Under the pieces are notes generated by a model. The model was not told the DNA's origin. It did not search any database and saw nothing but the letters and a program-made list of their open reading frames with translations. 64,000 nt of DNA from Psococerastis gibbosa (Eukaryota; Arthropoda; Insecta; Psocodea; Psocidae). Both the position numbers and the translations under genes were made by a program. Shown one piece after another: positions 22,371-32,335 of this stretch (position 1 is the first letter of the stretch; each line of letters opens with the position of its first letter). Location of the stretch: contig OZ020490.1 in NCBI GenBank assembly GCA_963971405.1, positions 8,976,874 to 9,040,873 on the forward strand, read 5' to 3'.

Positions 22371-22600
22371 ACGTGGCAAAAATATTTTTTGCAATAGTCA
22401 ACTCAACTGACCTCTTGATAATGCATTGTAGAGACCTTCTAGTGAGAGATATGTCAATGGAGAACTTTCGTTTACAGGAATCAATAGAGAAATGACGTGA
22501 AAACACATTGTTTTGATTGGTTGAGCCCAGAGTTCTTTATATACTGTATATGCGTGACATTCGAGCTCGACAAAAATATTTTTTTTTTAATCGAGGGGTC

Positions 22601-23004
22601 ATCTGGTTCGTTTTTTTCAATGGCTGGTCAATAATTATATGCCTATAAATATTGCTGCAGAGTTTAAACAAGAACCAGTGATTTTCCGCATGGGCCCGGG
22701 GGTCTCCCTCGTAGAAAATATTTGAAAAAATAGGTCTGAAGTATTGAGGTTATAAGCATTTTCAGTAGTATATTTTTTGTGAAAGTACTTGGTCAATACG
22801 TTGATTTCTATAGCCTCCATAACAGGACTACGGGTGCCCCCCCCCCCAGGACCCCCCTATTTACGCCAATGCACGTGTAACGCGATCAACAGCCATTAAA
22901 AAAATGATATATTGAAAAGAAATGAAAACTTCCATCGCATGCAGTCATTTGTAAGATGACTGTAGTTCGCGAAACACTTGCACAGTATGCACCAGTCAAC
23001 TTAC
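22601..23004. other. Dispersed repeat sequence and start of a host intron
   Basis: 22610-22870 resembles repeat sequence (TTTGAAAAAATAGGTCTGAAGTA, polyC run at 22837-22847). 22886-23004 would be the first intron sequence of the minus-strand exon below. No second exon was found. Confidence 0.35.
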
Positions 23005-23104
23005 CATTATTTTTCTGCTGTGGAGTAAGTCTTAACTCATCATAGTTTACCAGTAGAGTTCTCATCTTGTTCGTCTTGCAGGTACCACGTTTTCTATCTG
23101 CCAT
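23005..23104 (-). CDS. Lone first coding exon of an unidentified minus-strand gene
   Basis: Reading the minus strand, AAAATATGGCAGATAG gives a start in good context at 23104. The frame runs 33 codons (MADRKRGTCKTNK..., ending TPQQKNN) plus one base into a strong donor G|GTAAGT (22999-23004 on the plus strand). The peptide is basic and polar with no recognised domain. The rest of the gene must lie at lower coordinates, possibly beyond the Gypsy element, and I could not find a matching acceptor. It may also be a decayed or captured exon. Confidence 0.4.
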
Positions 23105-23714
23105 ATTTTCTGCATGCTACTATATTATGTCAACTCTCCGCCTCAAGAATCTCTACTTTGAGAACTTTGCACTAGCCCACTAGCCGATTAGTCACTTAAC
23201 TCTTTGTAACACGAAACATCGGTACCTGTGGTGGATTCTTAAGAAAATGGTGCTGTATTGATGCCGTATACTGCCATGGTCTTTTTCTTACACTTGCCTG
23301 TTCGAGTGTTTTTTTATTTGGCGGATTTTCTGGAGCACGCCACATAATGCGTTCCCTAATGAGAGTAATATATTGGACTGGATTGCCGGCACGGCGCGGT
23401 ACGCCCACGACACGACTTAGCCTGTTAGGATTTTTATTATACCAGCTATATACTAGGTGGGTCGGTCTATGAATAGGGAACAAAGCGTAGGAAAAAAAGA
23501 AGATTGGTCCTGCAGCCCGATCATGGCGATTTGGTATTATTAAAATACTCGGGGTTTTTACAATACCGCGGTTTATTTGTTTAATGCCGCAGTAGTAGGG
23601 TGTCACGTGATGGTGTTAAAATATACGCGGGAAATTAAAATTAAAAAAATTATTAGAATACAGGAGAATAGAAAGGAAATACTAATAAATGGTTATACTT
23701 CGCCTTGCTTGGCC
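23105..23714. other. Upstream region of the lone exon and a fold-back MITE fragment
   Basis: About 23520-23690 matches the interior of the fold-back element at 55845-56360 (GGCGATTTGG, AATACCGC, GGTGTCACGTGA, GCGGGAAATT, TTATTAGAATAC). 23196-23500 holds an open minus-strand frame of 136 codons without recognisable domains and is not called as a gene. Confidence 0.5.
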
Positions 23715-24050
23715 GCCATACCAAGTTGAATCAAGTGGACCAAAGTAGGTTCAAAGCTGCAGATAACTTGGTCGTGTGCACAGTGCCGGTAGGGAAACAT
23801 GGAAGGACTTGTCCTGGTCACCTCCGAACTAATCGTGTGACTTCACTGTGTTTCCCAAGTGGTTCGGAATCCACTATAATCAGGAGGCCCACTGTCCTAT
23901 GGGTAGGCATGGGCCAGTCAAGTCGGAGTCGCTCTATGGGCCCACATATGAGGAATAAGTCGTTATTAACCCGACGAACACTACTACTACTATGCTTCGC
24001 CTTCGGAAGCCATGCGGTCCCGAGCCTTTCTATAGTTGAGTGTAAGCCCT
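23715..24050 (+). repeat. SINE-like repeat family U, plus orientation
   Basis: Inverted partner of 20690-20960, about 3 kb away. Contains GGTTCGGAATCC, close to a Pol III B box, and ends with a short (ACT)n run. Together the two copies could fold a ~3.3-kb segment containing the lone exon. Confidence 0.6.
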
Positions 24051-24195
24051 AAATCCGCTGGGTAGCGCTTAGTAATTTGTATATAAAAAAGTCATTGCAT
24101 ATTTAATTGTATTTAATTTAATTTAACACATTCGACCCACTACACATTTCAGAAGGAGAGGTCATGTCTAAAACCTTGTGCACATGGACCATATT

Positions 24196-24533
24196 CAGTG
24201 CCGGGTTAGGCCGTGTGGACCCCTGGGCCGGAATTGTGTGTGTGTGTGTGGGGGGGGGGGGAGGGGCCCTTTTCGGGCAGAAAAGTCACCCTTACACGAA
24301 TATTCCACTATCATTTATAAAATAGAGCCACAGGACGTAAATAGAGTAACGCGATTTATCATTAACGCTACGATACGTTCCAATTTCCCGCTATATATTT
24401 CGACAAGTCAACTTATTTGCTTTAGTTTGCTGTTTTTTCATTTTTTTTATCTATTCCGATTTTGTATTTTGCAGCTTGTTGTCGGGGCCCCTATTTTGTG
24501 GAGGGCCCGGCCCCATAGCCAAACCTGGCACTG
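24196..24533. mobile_element. hAT-like MITE with CAGTGCCGGG tips
   Basis: Ends CAGTGCCGGGTTAGGCC and the inverted CCAAACCTGGCACTG are imperfect terminal repeats of hAT type. GC-rich subterminal parts flank an AT-rich middle. No matching 8-bp target duplication was seen. A similar tip (CAGTGCCGGATTAACCCC) occurs at 56691. Confidence 0.55.
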
Positions 24534-24930
24534 GATCCAAAATGATATCCCTTTGTCGGAGCCAGCCCAAAGACCTTCTGGTGCCGTGGGCTTCCTCCCG
24601 AACCCTAGTCTAGTTGGAACAGTCCGATTTCCTGACAAAAATTGAAACGCGGCTCCTGGTTTGCTTCTGATCTTATCACCAATGAATGGCCTTACCACAG
24701 ACCTTGTACCTTGAAATGCAATGTTTATTTATGGCACCTCTGATTGTACCGTCTTATCTTCGTTACTATTACTCTAGGTCCTAGATATGCAGTAGTTGAG
24801 ACTATAGGAGAGAAACCTTTTGGGTGTACAAAATTAAATTTCAATGGAAATATTGATCGCGAAACGGTGTAAATTTGAAGAAAAAATTATGCTCTACATT
24901 TGATGAACGTGTTAATAAACTGGTTCACTT
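24534..24930. other. Unassigned
   Basis: No gene or complete element recognised. Confidence 0.4.
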
Positions 24931-24934
24931 TTAT

Positions 24935-25004
24935 CTTCTTCTTCTTTTTCTTTTTCCTCCTCCTCCTCTTCCTCCTCCTCCTCTTCTTCTTCCTCTTCTT
25001 CTTC

Positions 25005-25073
<69 letters not shown>
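24935..25073 (+). repeat. Compound microsatellite (TTC/TCC)n then (ATC)n
   Basis: An interrupted pyrimidine TTC/TCC tract is followed by about 22 perfect ATC triplets (25007-25073). Long frames in all phases across it are artefacts of the triplet period. Confidence 0.95.
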
Positions 25074-25075
<2 letters not shown>

Positions 25076-25430
25076 GGGGCTCTGTTTTTCTTCCACTGGG
25101 CCGGGGTTGAATTTCCAGGACTTCATCCATCCTGCATGCCCCAGTCTTCTGTACTCAGTACGCATATATTGAGGCTACGGTATCGTAAATTTGATAGCCT
25201 AGGAGCTAAGACCCTAGGTAATTAGGTATATAATTTCTCTAGTATAATATAATGTGCTTATCCAGTGAACTGTCTACGCAGTTCCATTTTTTTTCATTGG
25301 GCCAGGGTAGATGCAACAGGGCTTCCCTGGCATCCATCATGCAGTCCGTAGTCTTTATGTAGTCAGTAGTTACGCCTATATAGGCAGGCTACGGCAATTT
25401 CAACTTTATGGCCCAGGTAACTAGGAATAT
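25074..25430 (+). repeat. Two diverged tandem copies of a ~200-bp unit
   Basis: Each has TTTTCTTCCACTGGGCC or TTTTTCATTGGGCC, a GGGTTGA/GGGTAGA stretch, CATCCATC.TGCATGC-type sequence and GAGGCTACGGTAT/CAGGCTACGGCAA. Noncoding; may be part of the same repeat as the microsatellite. Confidence 0.5.
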
Positions 25431-25680
25431 TTATCTAGTGAACTACGTAGCATACGTATCAAATATTCCATTCACGCATGGCATACACATGTATCCTTGC
25501 AAAGGTCAAGACCTGATAACAGCCTTGCTATATGTTCTGCGTGCTCATAACTCAAATAGTAGCATAACATTATTGTTTATTAATAGAACTATAAGGTGTC
25601 ACCGATATATCTACTGGATTGCTAAAACTGGGAGTAGGCCAAAGTACGTGTATATATGCGCCGCAGAATAATAACAAAAA
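25431..25680. other. Unassigned spacer
   Basis: No gene or element recognised between the tandem units and the next microsatellite. Confidence 0.4.
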
Positions 25681-25840
25681 GTGTCTTCTTTATCTTCTTC
25701 TCCCTCTTCTTCTGCTTCTTCTTCAGCGTTTTCTACCTCTACTTCTTCTTCTTCTGCTGCTTCTTCCTCTTCTTCTTCAGCTTCTGTCTCTTCTTCTTCT
25801 TCAGCTTCATCTTCTTCTGCTTCTGCTTCTGCTTCTGCTA
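25681..25840 (+). repeat. Imperfect (TTC/TGC)n microsatellite
   Basis: A pyrimidine-rich TTC, TCT and TGC triplet tract ending in (GCTTCT)n. Frames rich in Ser, Phe or Leu across it come from the repeat, not a gene. Confidence 0.9.
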
Positions 25841-26019
25841 GCTATAAGCAAATTGAACGTACAGTGGAAGGAACCAACAGAAATAATCATCCACACAAAT
25901 TCTAATTATGCAAGATAAGCCTGGACTAGAAGGCAGCTTTTTAGGTAAAATAAAACTACTTCTAATGAATTAGGCCTAGTTTAATAACCAAATTACGTCG
26001 TGACTCCAGAATACGTCAG

Positions 26020-26200
26020 AATTGGCGCCTAACCGGGGCGTCGTCTTAACCGCAGACCTATCTAGCAACACGAATCTTATCAAAGAGCATATAATTAGAG
26101 GATTTAGTAAACACGGTACTTGTCAGGCTTGTGGTTCAGAGGTATAACGACGCCCCGGATAGGCGTAGATTGTGTGTTCGAATCCCACCGAGTCCAAAAT
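26020..26200 (+). repeat. tRNA-like SINE head with an opposed tRNA-like partner
   Basis: 26126-26194 has an A box TGGTTCAGAGG (26132-26142), a perfect 5-bp anticodon stem ACGCC/GGCGT with a 7-base loop CCGGATA, and a B box GTTCGAATCC (26176-26185). The T stem has one mismatch and the acceptor stem pairs poorly, so it is a tRNA-derived SINE head or pseudo-tRNA rather than a working tRNA. The segment 26027-26044 is an inverted copy of its anticodon region (26147-26164), suggesting a second head on the other strand. Confidence 0.5.
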
Positions 26201-26311
26201 TTTTCTAAATCCTCCAATTTCGATTATAAGTAGGAGGTTACCTCTTCAACGTAAGTTAGTTTAATGGCAGTGTTATATATCATATAATACTGCACTATAT
26301 TTAATAGAATC

Positions 26312-26352
26312 AGGCCTGATGATGGGAGTAGCACCCACTCCCGAAACGTCGC
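26312..26352 (+). ncRNA. Hammerhead-ribozyme-like motif
   Basis: CTGATGA (26316-26322), one extra T, a 6-bp hairpin GGGAGT/ACTCCC, then GAAACGTC (26343-26350). This is the order of the hammerhead core: CUGANGA, stem II, GAAA, then a GUC-like site. The extra base after CUGANGA departs from the canonical core but is shared by the related motifs at 10694 and 57885. Penelope-like elements are known to carry minimal hammerheads. Activity not shown. Confidence 0.35.
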
Positions 26353-27167
26353 CCCCTCCCCCTGATGTCGTGACTGTGAGGCCCCTACCTCTGAAGACTA
26401 TTAACAGCAGGCGTTGCAAGTCCAACTAACCCTTTGTTTAATAAATTGCCCACCACTTGCGATGCCACATGTCTTGTTAGCTGAGCCTTAGCTGTCAGAG
26501 CCTTTCTGCTGATTCCGCAACACGTCTACTCGGCAATGAGGACTTGACCCTCTCGTGACTCGTATCTGTACTTGGTTAAGTCATGCATTGCGTCAATAGT
26601 AGGCTTGTCTCAGGTTGTCCATTATCGCTTGTAGCCGGTGTAGGTTAACATCGAGAACATATACCAGTTTGCCAATGACTAAAATTTCATACGGAAACAA
26701 TACAAATAATGTCCATGTCCAAAATCCATTGGGTCGTTGGCATTGGACAAGGAACCAAGGAACCAATAAGAACTATAAGTAGGCCTGGGTCCATAAAAAG
26801 TCCTTCAAAATGTACAAAAGAATTACATCCCTCTCGCCATTATTAACGACTTCGGTGGCAAGGTAGTAGCGTGTTTGTACTTGAGCCACTGAAGGTCCCA
26901 CATCCCAATGGGGTTCATTTGTGGCGTCATTTTGTAGATGGCAGCACCAGTTGCAATGATATCAAAGCGTTGGTTTTTCCATAAGCCTCAATACTATTTT
27001 AAAATGATTTTTAATTACGTATTAGCCTATTTTAAAGTGATATTTTTCTATAAATCATGGAGAATATATATATTAAATTATATGCATCGAAATAAAGTCC
27101 AGGCATAGTAAAAATATTATAAAAAATATTAAAATAATTAATTAGTTGCTAAGAGCTTAGTTTTCGC
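26353..27167. other. Dispersed repeat S and unassigned sequence
   Basis: 26585-26830 is a copy of repeat S (CTTGTCTCAGGTTGTCC, GTCGTTGGCATTGGACAAGG, AGGCCTGGGTCCATAAAAAG) also at 9745 and 63400. The rest is unassigned. Confidence 0.5.
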
Positions 27168-27655
27168 ATGCAAACGGCGGCCATTTTGAATAATATGGAT
27201 ATCGGTTTGTCGTCAGCGAACCTAGTGACCAAAACTGTCCCTACCGAACCTCATTCTAAACTGTTCATGAGATCAGCGCTATTCATTGGTGTAAAACATT
27301 TTAATGCCCTTCCATTGATATGCCGAAGTTCTGGAAGTCCATATATCATAAAAAAAGGAAATATCTAATTATGTTAAAGTCGTTAAAGAGCGTGATATTT
27401 TTAACATTTGATACTTTGTAAAGTCGATTTATAACAATATACAGTTGTATACAGTGCTACTATACGTGCGAAAAACAAATATAAACATGAGTATACCTAT
27501 TTTATTGTAGCCTAGCTAGCAAACTTTTACTGATATATAATATTTCGTTGTGTTAACGGATGTAGGCCACACTCGGGCATTTGCCCAGTGGCGTGATTTT
27601 TATAAATTGTTGCTGTATTGTATATTGTCGTATTGTATTAAAATATATTCATTCA
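27168..27655 (+). mobile_element. LINE 3' end (ORF2 C-terminus and 3' UTR)
   Basis: The frame at 27168-27368 encodes SKLFMRSALFIGVKHFNALP, like the C-terminal part of many LINE ORF2 proteins (FxxRSxxxxGxxxWNxLP). The following 3' UTR includes GTTAACGGATGTAGGCCAC and ends in (ATTC)n at about 27640. The same 3' UTR lies at 35690-35862. Strongly 5'-truncated, as usual for LINEs. Confidence 0.55.
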
Positions 27656-27790
27656 TTCACTTGTGTGAGTCTATACACCTTGCGATCGGAGACGTGTCGT
27701 AACTCGACACAAGTACCTATTAGGTTACTTAGTGAGGCGACTGAAGAGGTTAATCGGATGCATTCATTAAATTGTTAGTACGCCATTAAC
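27656..27790 (+). mobile_element. tRNA-derived SINE family T, copy 1
   Basis: GTGTGAGTCTATACACCTTGC, GATCGGAGACGTGTCGTAAC and GAGGCGACTGAAGAGG match copies at 35268-35395 and 54455-54615. It begins right after the LINE (ATTC)n tail, so the 5' tRNA-like part is truncated. Confidence 0.55.
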
Positions 27791-28314
27791 CTTTTTTTGA
27801 ATATTAAATTTGTATACAATGGATATTAATATTATTATTAAAAATATTATCAAGTATTGCCTCACGCTGAAAAAATCAAACGCACGGCCCTGGAACCGCC
27901 TATATGATGACACAGTCATTTTATCACTTCGGAACTGAGGTAAATAATAGCCTAACTTTTTTTGTAAACTTTAAAATTACCCATTTTGGAGCTGCGCAGT
28001 TGGCGATTTAGGATATCGCCCTTGATTGTATCTCGCCAATAAACGGTCATGTATCTAAAATTAGAACCAGGTGTATTGGATATGTACGAGATTAGGCAAA
28101 CTCGTATCTACGTACTATGTCAAGGCCCAAGGGTATGACATTGGGGCTAGAATGTATACGTTTCTTTCATGACTATTCGTTATTAGTTGATATCAGTGCT
28201 TCGGGCTTACACATTCTCGCAGGCTATATATAGGATAATTTCGCGAAGATTTGGCGTTGTCGTTATATTTTACTGTTGTAGGTAAGATGTCATAATGATC
28301 ACTTCATTTCATTA
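27791..28314. other. Unassigned
   Basis: AT-rich, no gene or complete element recognised. Confidence 0.4.
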
Positions 28315-28492
28315 GGCGACTATTCCACTTGTCAAAATTCCGTCATTTGTGCATCAAAAATTGATGAGATGATCGTTTTAAGGAGACTATTATGTAGATA
28401 CTTAACTTATCTATTATAAATTAAGTTATAATATGGTAGAGACTTATTATTGATGCATAAATGACGGAATATTGACAAGTGGAACAGCCGTC
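28315..28492. mobile_element. GGCG-tip fold-back element, 178 bp
   Basis: Left end GGCGACTATTCCACTTGTC pairs with right end GACAAGTGGAACAGCCGTC. The arms continue (AATTCCGTCATTTGTGCATCAA). Flanked by TTA on both sides (28312-28314, 28493-28495). Noncoding. Confidence 0.75.
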
Positions 28493-28935
28493 TTATTAAG
28501 GGAGCCATAAAGCACCCAGGCTGTCAATTAAATTTATAATTGTTAATTTGATAGCGAAGAACGGCTGCTTGACTAATTTATTTATTTATGCCACTACTAC
28601 TTAGTGTACAGAATTCCAAATATTTGGTATAGAATTTGGGGGCGTGTCATTTTGAAGAAATTAAGAAATTTCTAGTTCCACAGTCGCTGTGACTCCTGCG
28701 GGCCTATTGTGGCGATTATTGTTTTATCTTAACCTCGGATTAAAAATGTAAAAAAGATAATTTTGCATTTTAAAGTGCTATTCAAAATTGTTTTGTTTTT
28801 CATTTTTATTAACCCCAGGAATAGGTTAATACTAAACGGCATAGTAGGTAGGCCCCCTGGGCCTAAAAACTTCTTTCTAAGAAACGGCTTCAAAATATTG
28901 TTTTTTTTTAAATTCATGTCTATTGTAGTTCCTAT
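28493..28935. other. Unassigned, then an R-related repeat
   Basis: From about 28795 the sequence (TTAACCCCAGGAATAGGTTAA ... ACGGCATAGTAGG) matches 57640-57690 and leads into the R-family segment that is amplified as the minisatellite. Confidence 0.45.
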
Positions 28936-29820
28936 GAATGTAAACAAAACCCACGAAGTTGGCCGCCCCTTGATAGTTTGGTTCTGGAGGCAAAAAATTA
29001 AAAGACTAAATGTTATTAATGTAAATAAAACCCACGAAGTTGGCCGCTCCTTGATAGTTTGGTTCTGGGGCAAAAAATTAAAAGACTAAACGTTATTAAT
29101 GTAACAAAACCCAGGAAGTTGGCCGCCCCTTGATAGTTTGGTTCTGGAGGCAAAAAATTAAAAGACTAAATGTTATTAATGTAAATAAAACCCACGAAGT
29201 TGGCCGCCCCTTGATAGTTTGGTTCTGAGGGCAAAAAATTAAAAGACTAAATGTTATTAATGTAAATAAAACCCACGAAGTTGGCCGCTCCTTGATAGTT
29301 TGGTTCTGGGGGCAAAAAAATAAAAGACTAAATGTTATTAATGTAAATAAAACCCACGAAGTTGGCCGCCCCTTGATAGTTTGGTTCTGGAGGCAAAAAA
29401 TTAAAAGACTAAATGTTATTAATGTAAATAAAACCCACGAAGTTGGCCGCCCCTTGATAGTTTGGTTCTGAGGGCAAAAAATTAAAAGACTAAATGTTAT
29501 TAATGTAAATAAAACCCACGAAGTTGGCCGCCCCTTGATAGTTTGGTTCTGGGGGCAAAAAATTAAAAGACTAAATGTTATTAATGTAAATAAAACCCAC
29601 GAAGTTGGCCGCCCCTTGATAGTTTGGTTCTGGAGGCAAAAAATTAAAAGACTAAATGTTATTAATGTAAATAAAACCCACGAAGTTGGCCGCCCCTTGA
29701 TAGTTTGGTTCTGGGGGCAAAAAATTAAAAGACTAAATGTTATTAATGTAAATAAAACCCACGAAGTTGGCCGCCCCTTGATAGTTTGGTTCTGGGGGCA
29801 AAAAAATTAAAAGACTACAT
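28936..29820 (+). repeat. 81-bp minisatellite, 11 copies, with higher-order pattern
   Basis: Units start at 28950, 29031, 29110, 29191, 29272, 29353, 29434, 29515, 29596, 29677 and 29758 (CCCACGAAGTTGGCCGC...). Most are exactly 81 bp. Three variants (CTGGAGG, CTGAGGG, CTGGGGG) recur in order, giving a partial 243-bp higher-order repeat. The unit derives from the R-family segment CTTGATAGTTTGCTTCTGG. Because 81 is divisible by three, long frames remain open; no gene is inferred. Confidence 0.95.
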
Positions 29821-29870
29821 GTTCTTATTTTGTTTTCTGTGGAACCTATCTATTGATGCTTTCTAACATA

Positions 29871-29944
29871 GGCGCTTATTCCACCTACGTCAATAGTCAA
29901 TAGTTAATGTGGTATTGGCTATTGACGTAGGTGGAATAAGCGCC
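29871..29944. mobile_element. GGCG-tip fold-back element, 74 bp
   Basis: GGCGCTTATTCCACCTACG...CGTAGGTGGAATAAGCGCC with stems of about 27 bp around a ~20-base loop. The palindrome extends into the flanks (CTTTCTAACATA/TATGTTAGAAAG). It sits in R-family sequence. Confidence 0.75.
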
Positions 29945-30440
29945 TATGTTAGAAAGTAGTAAGAAGAGTAAGAAACCCAACAGGTTGTTTTCCCAATGTT
30001 ATGGTTTTGAATAAAAAATTATATTTTGAATAAACTATGCATAATTCATGTCCCAATATATTGCATGCCCTGCCATTATTACTAAGTCGTACTATTGTAT
30101 ATTGGTCTGCCTGTTCTAGACTACACAATCGTCCAATCCAATTTTCTATAGGGAAAGTTGAGACAACCGAAATTTAACCCTATAGGGCAATAATAGGTAT
30201 ACATAAAATTACAAGCTGTGCCCCCTCAGGCCGAAGCGTGGGAGGGTGGCACATCAACCTATTATAATTATTAGCGTATGGAAAATTTTGAAAATATAAG
30301 TACCTACAAAGTAGTGGGGTTTTACGAGTTTTAATAGTAGTAAAGTATAGAGCTCTGTTGAGGAATGCTTATATTTATATTGCTGCAAACAGGGGGACCC
30401 GGAGGTCTCCATGAACCACGCCTTACAATGCTCGAGGCTG
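29945..30440. other. End of R-like repeat, then unassigned
   Basis: To about 30110 this resembles the R-family 3' half (CAGGTTGTTTTCCCA, GCATGCCCTGCCATTATTAC). No gene seen. Confidence 0.45.
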
Positions 30441-30835
30441 GTGGGGGGGGGGGGCAAGATCAGGCGCGGATCTACGGGGGGCTATGGGGGCTAAAGCCCC
30501 CCCCCCCCATTAGGGTCCTCAAAATGCGTATAACATATTTCACTCTTATTTTTAACAAATTTTCTCTCGGGGGAGACCCCCGGGCCCCCCTTGTGCTGCA
30601 TTGTATTAATTACCTATAATATAGAACTCTTATTGCTCTAAATATGCGTAAAACCCCAATATTTCGGCCCTATTTAAAAAAAATTGAAATTTAATCTTAG
30701 CCCCCTCCTTGGTCTCATTCTAGATCGAGCTCGCCTAATATAAAGCCGTTTTTCATTTCATTTCATGTTCCATACCTATTCTAATTGATAAAATATAGGA
30801 AAACAAGTACGGGTTCACTCGTGCTGTTCATGAAA
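30441..30835. repeat. G/C-tract-bearing repeat fragment and a retroelement tail
   Basis: 30460-30600 has CAGGCGCGGATCTACGGGG followed by polyC and GGGGGAGACCCCCGGGCCC, like GC-rich hAT-MITE ends. 30720-30770 (CTCGCCTAATATAAAGC, then (TTTCA)n) matches in reverse the tail at 60925-60990. Confidence 0.45.
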
Positions 30836-30930
30836 TATTGTAGTTCTCTGTAGTTCTCTATAGTTATTTTAGTTCTCTGTAGTTATTGTAGTTCTCTAGT
30901 TATTGTAGTTCTCTGTAGTTATTATAGTTC
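30836..30930 (+). repeat. TAGTTCTCTGTAGTTATTG tandem repeat
   Basis: About five irregular units of TAGTTCTCTGTAGTTATTG and shorter forms. Confidence 0.8.
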
Positions 30931-31149
30931 AAATGCAGTGGCGTAAATAACACCTCCGCAACCCCCGGTGGTGAGGGGGGGGGGCAGCATTGCTGGGGGT
31001 GCACTTCGGCTCCCAAAAATATTAAAATAATATAGAAATCTACGTAGTGAATTTAAAATATTCAATTTCAAGTTGTTATCCATGTTGAATACAATTCCAC
31101 TATTGACTAACGCCAACGGCCTAACCATGTTGATTCCATTAGAGCAGAG

Positions 31150-31420
31150 CATGTTTCAAACTGCGACAACTTGGTAGTGTGCACAGCGTTGGCAGGGGAA
31201 CCTGGTGGGACATGATAACGCGCTTAGACAGTATTAATCATTTAATCATGTGACTTTACCATGTTCTCCAAGTGGTTCGGAATCCACTATAATCAGGAGG
31301 TTAGTCAACTCCCCTTTCCCCGGGGTGAAAGAGTCTGCCCTTAGGGTGCCTCAAGTCAACAAACAGACTCACTCCACCCGCCAGGCTGACAGGGTTGCTT
31401 AAAGCAGAAATGCTGAACTG
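31150..31420 (+). repeat. SINE-like repeat family U, third relative
   Basis: GCGACAACTTGGTAGTGTGCACAG and CCAAGTGGTTCGGAATCCAC match family U. After about 31310 it carries a different tail (CCCGGGGTGAAAGAGTCTGC...). Confidence 0.55.
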
Positions 31421-31739
31421 AAAGCAGGCGTTAAAAACAACAACTATTGACTATTACTAATAAAAAAGATGAAATAATGAGGCACGGTAGTAGGGCGCAC
31501 CAAAGGTCTTGTAAGGGGGGGGGGGGCAGCAGAAATTCTTTACGCCATTGTTCGAAGGAACCACATTTTTAAAACAACACAATGACATAAAATCGAAATG
31601 TATCAGGATTAGGGATAATTTAGGGGAGGCCAACTGTACGGTTCGTGCCCTCTTAAAATCTAAAAAAATAAAATGAAACAAGAACAATTTCATGCAATGA
31701 CATCTCTCTCTTGTTTTACGCATTCTGGTAAGGGCCATG
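31421..31739. other. Unassigned with polyG run
   Basis: polyG at about 31508-31519. No gene or element recognised. Confidence 0.4.
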
Positions 31740-32335
31740 TTGGGCAACCTGTTCAAATAATTCGGGCAATTCTGATTTAAATACATAGGGGCCGCAGCTG
31801 TATATTTAATTTAGGTCAACATATTATTCTGCCTACGCATGCTGGCACTACCAGTAATTCCATCTTATATTTCTTGTCTTTTTTCTCCTTTTCTGTCCTG
31901 AAGGGCGTTATTTGGTTATGGGTTGAAATGTTGGACGACCAGTCCAAATAATTTGGACTATTCGGATTTAAATACATAGAGGCCGCAGCTGTATATTTAA
32001 TTTAGGTCAACATATTATTCTGCCTAAGCATGCTGGCACTACCAGTAATTCCATCTTATATTTCTTGTCTTTTTTCTCCTTTTCTGTCCTGAAGGGCGTT
32101 ATTTGGTTACGGGTTGAAATGTTGGCCGACCAGTCCAAATAATTCGGACTATTCGGATTTAAATACATAGGGGCCGCAGCTGTATATTTAATTTAGGTCA
32201 GGTTCACTACATGCAACATACTCGTATTATTCTGCCTACGCATGCTGGCACTACCAGTAATACCATCTTATATTTCTTATCTTTCATCTCCATTTCTGTC
32301 CTAAAGGGCGTTATTTGTTTATGCGTAGCCCTACC
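31740..32335 (+). repeat. Three tandem copies of a ~191-bp unit
   Basis: GATTTAAATACATAG recurs at about 31774, 31965 and 32156. Each unit has GGGGCCGCAGCTGTATATT, GCATGCTGGCACTACCAG and GTCCTGAAGGGCGTTATTTG. The third copy has a small insertion. Noncoding. Confidence 0.9.

Noticed and set aside
23196-23606. 136-codon minus-strand frame
   Set aside because: Overlaps a MITE fragment at 23520-23690, has no recognised domain and no splice or start context of note.
24875-25225. Frames with long His, Ile, Met, Asp or Glu runs
   Set aside because: All frames across the TTC/ATC microsatellite stay open because the repeat period is three; no gene signals.
26126-26194. Functional tRNA gene
   Set aside because: A and B boxes and anticodon stem are good, but the acceptor stem pairs poorly, the T stem has a mismatch and the base before the anticodon is C rather than T. 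Better read as a tRNA-derived repeat.
29535-29810. Repeat protein with 27-residue units, or a CRISPR-like array
   Set aside because: The 81-bp units are a minisatellite derived from a noncoding dispersed repeat. Units abut without unique spacers, and the setting is a eukaryotic genome.
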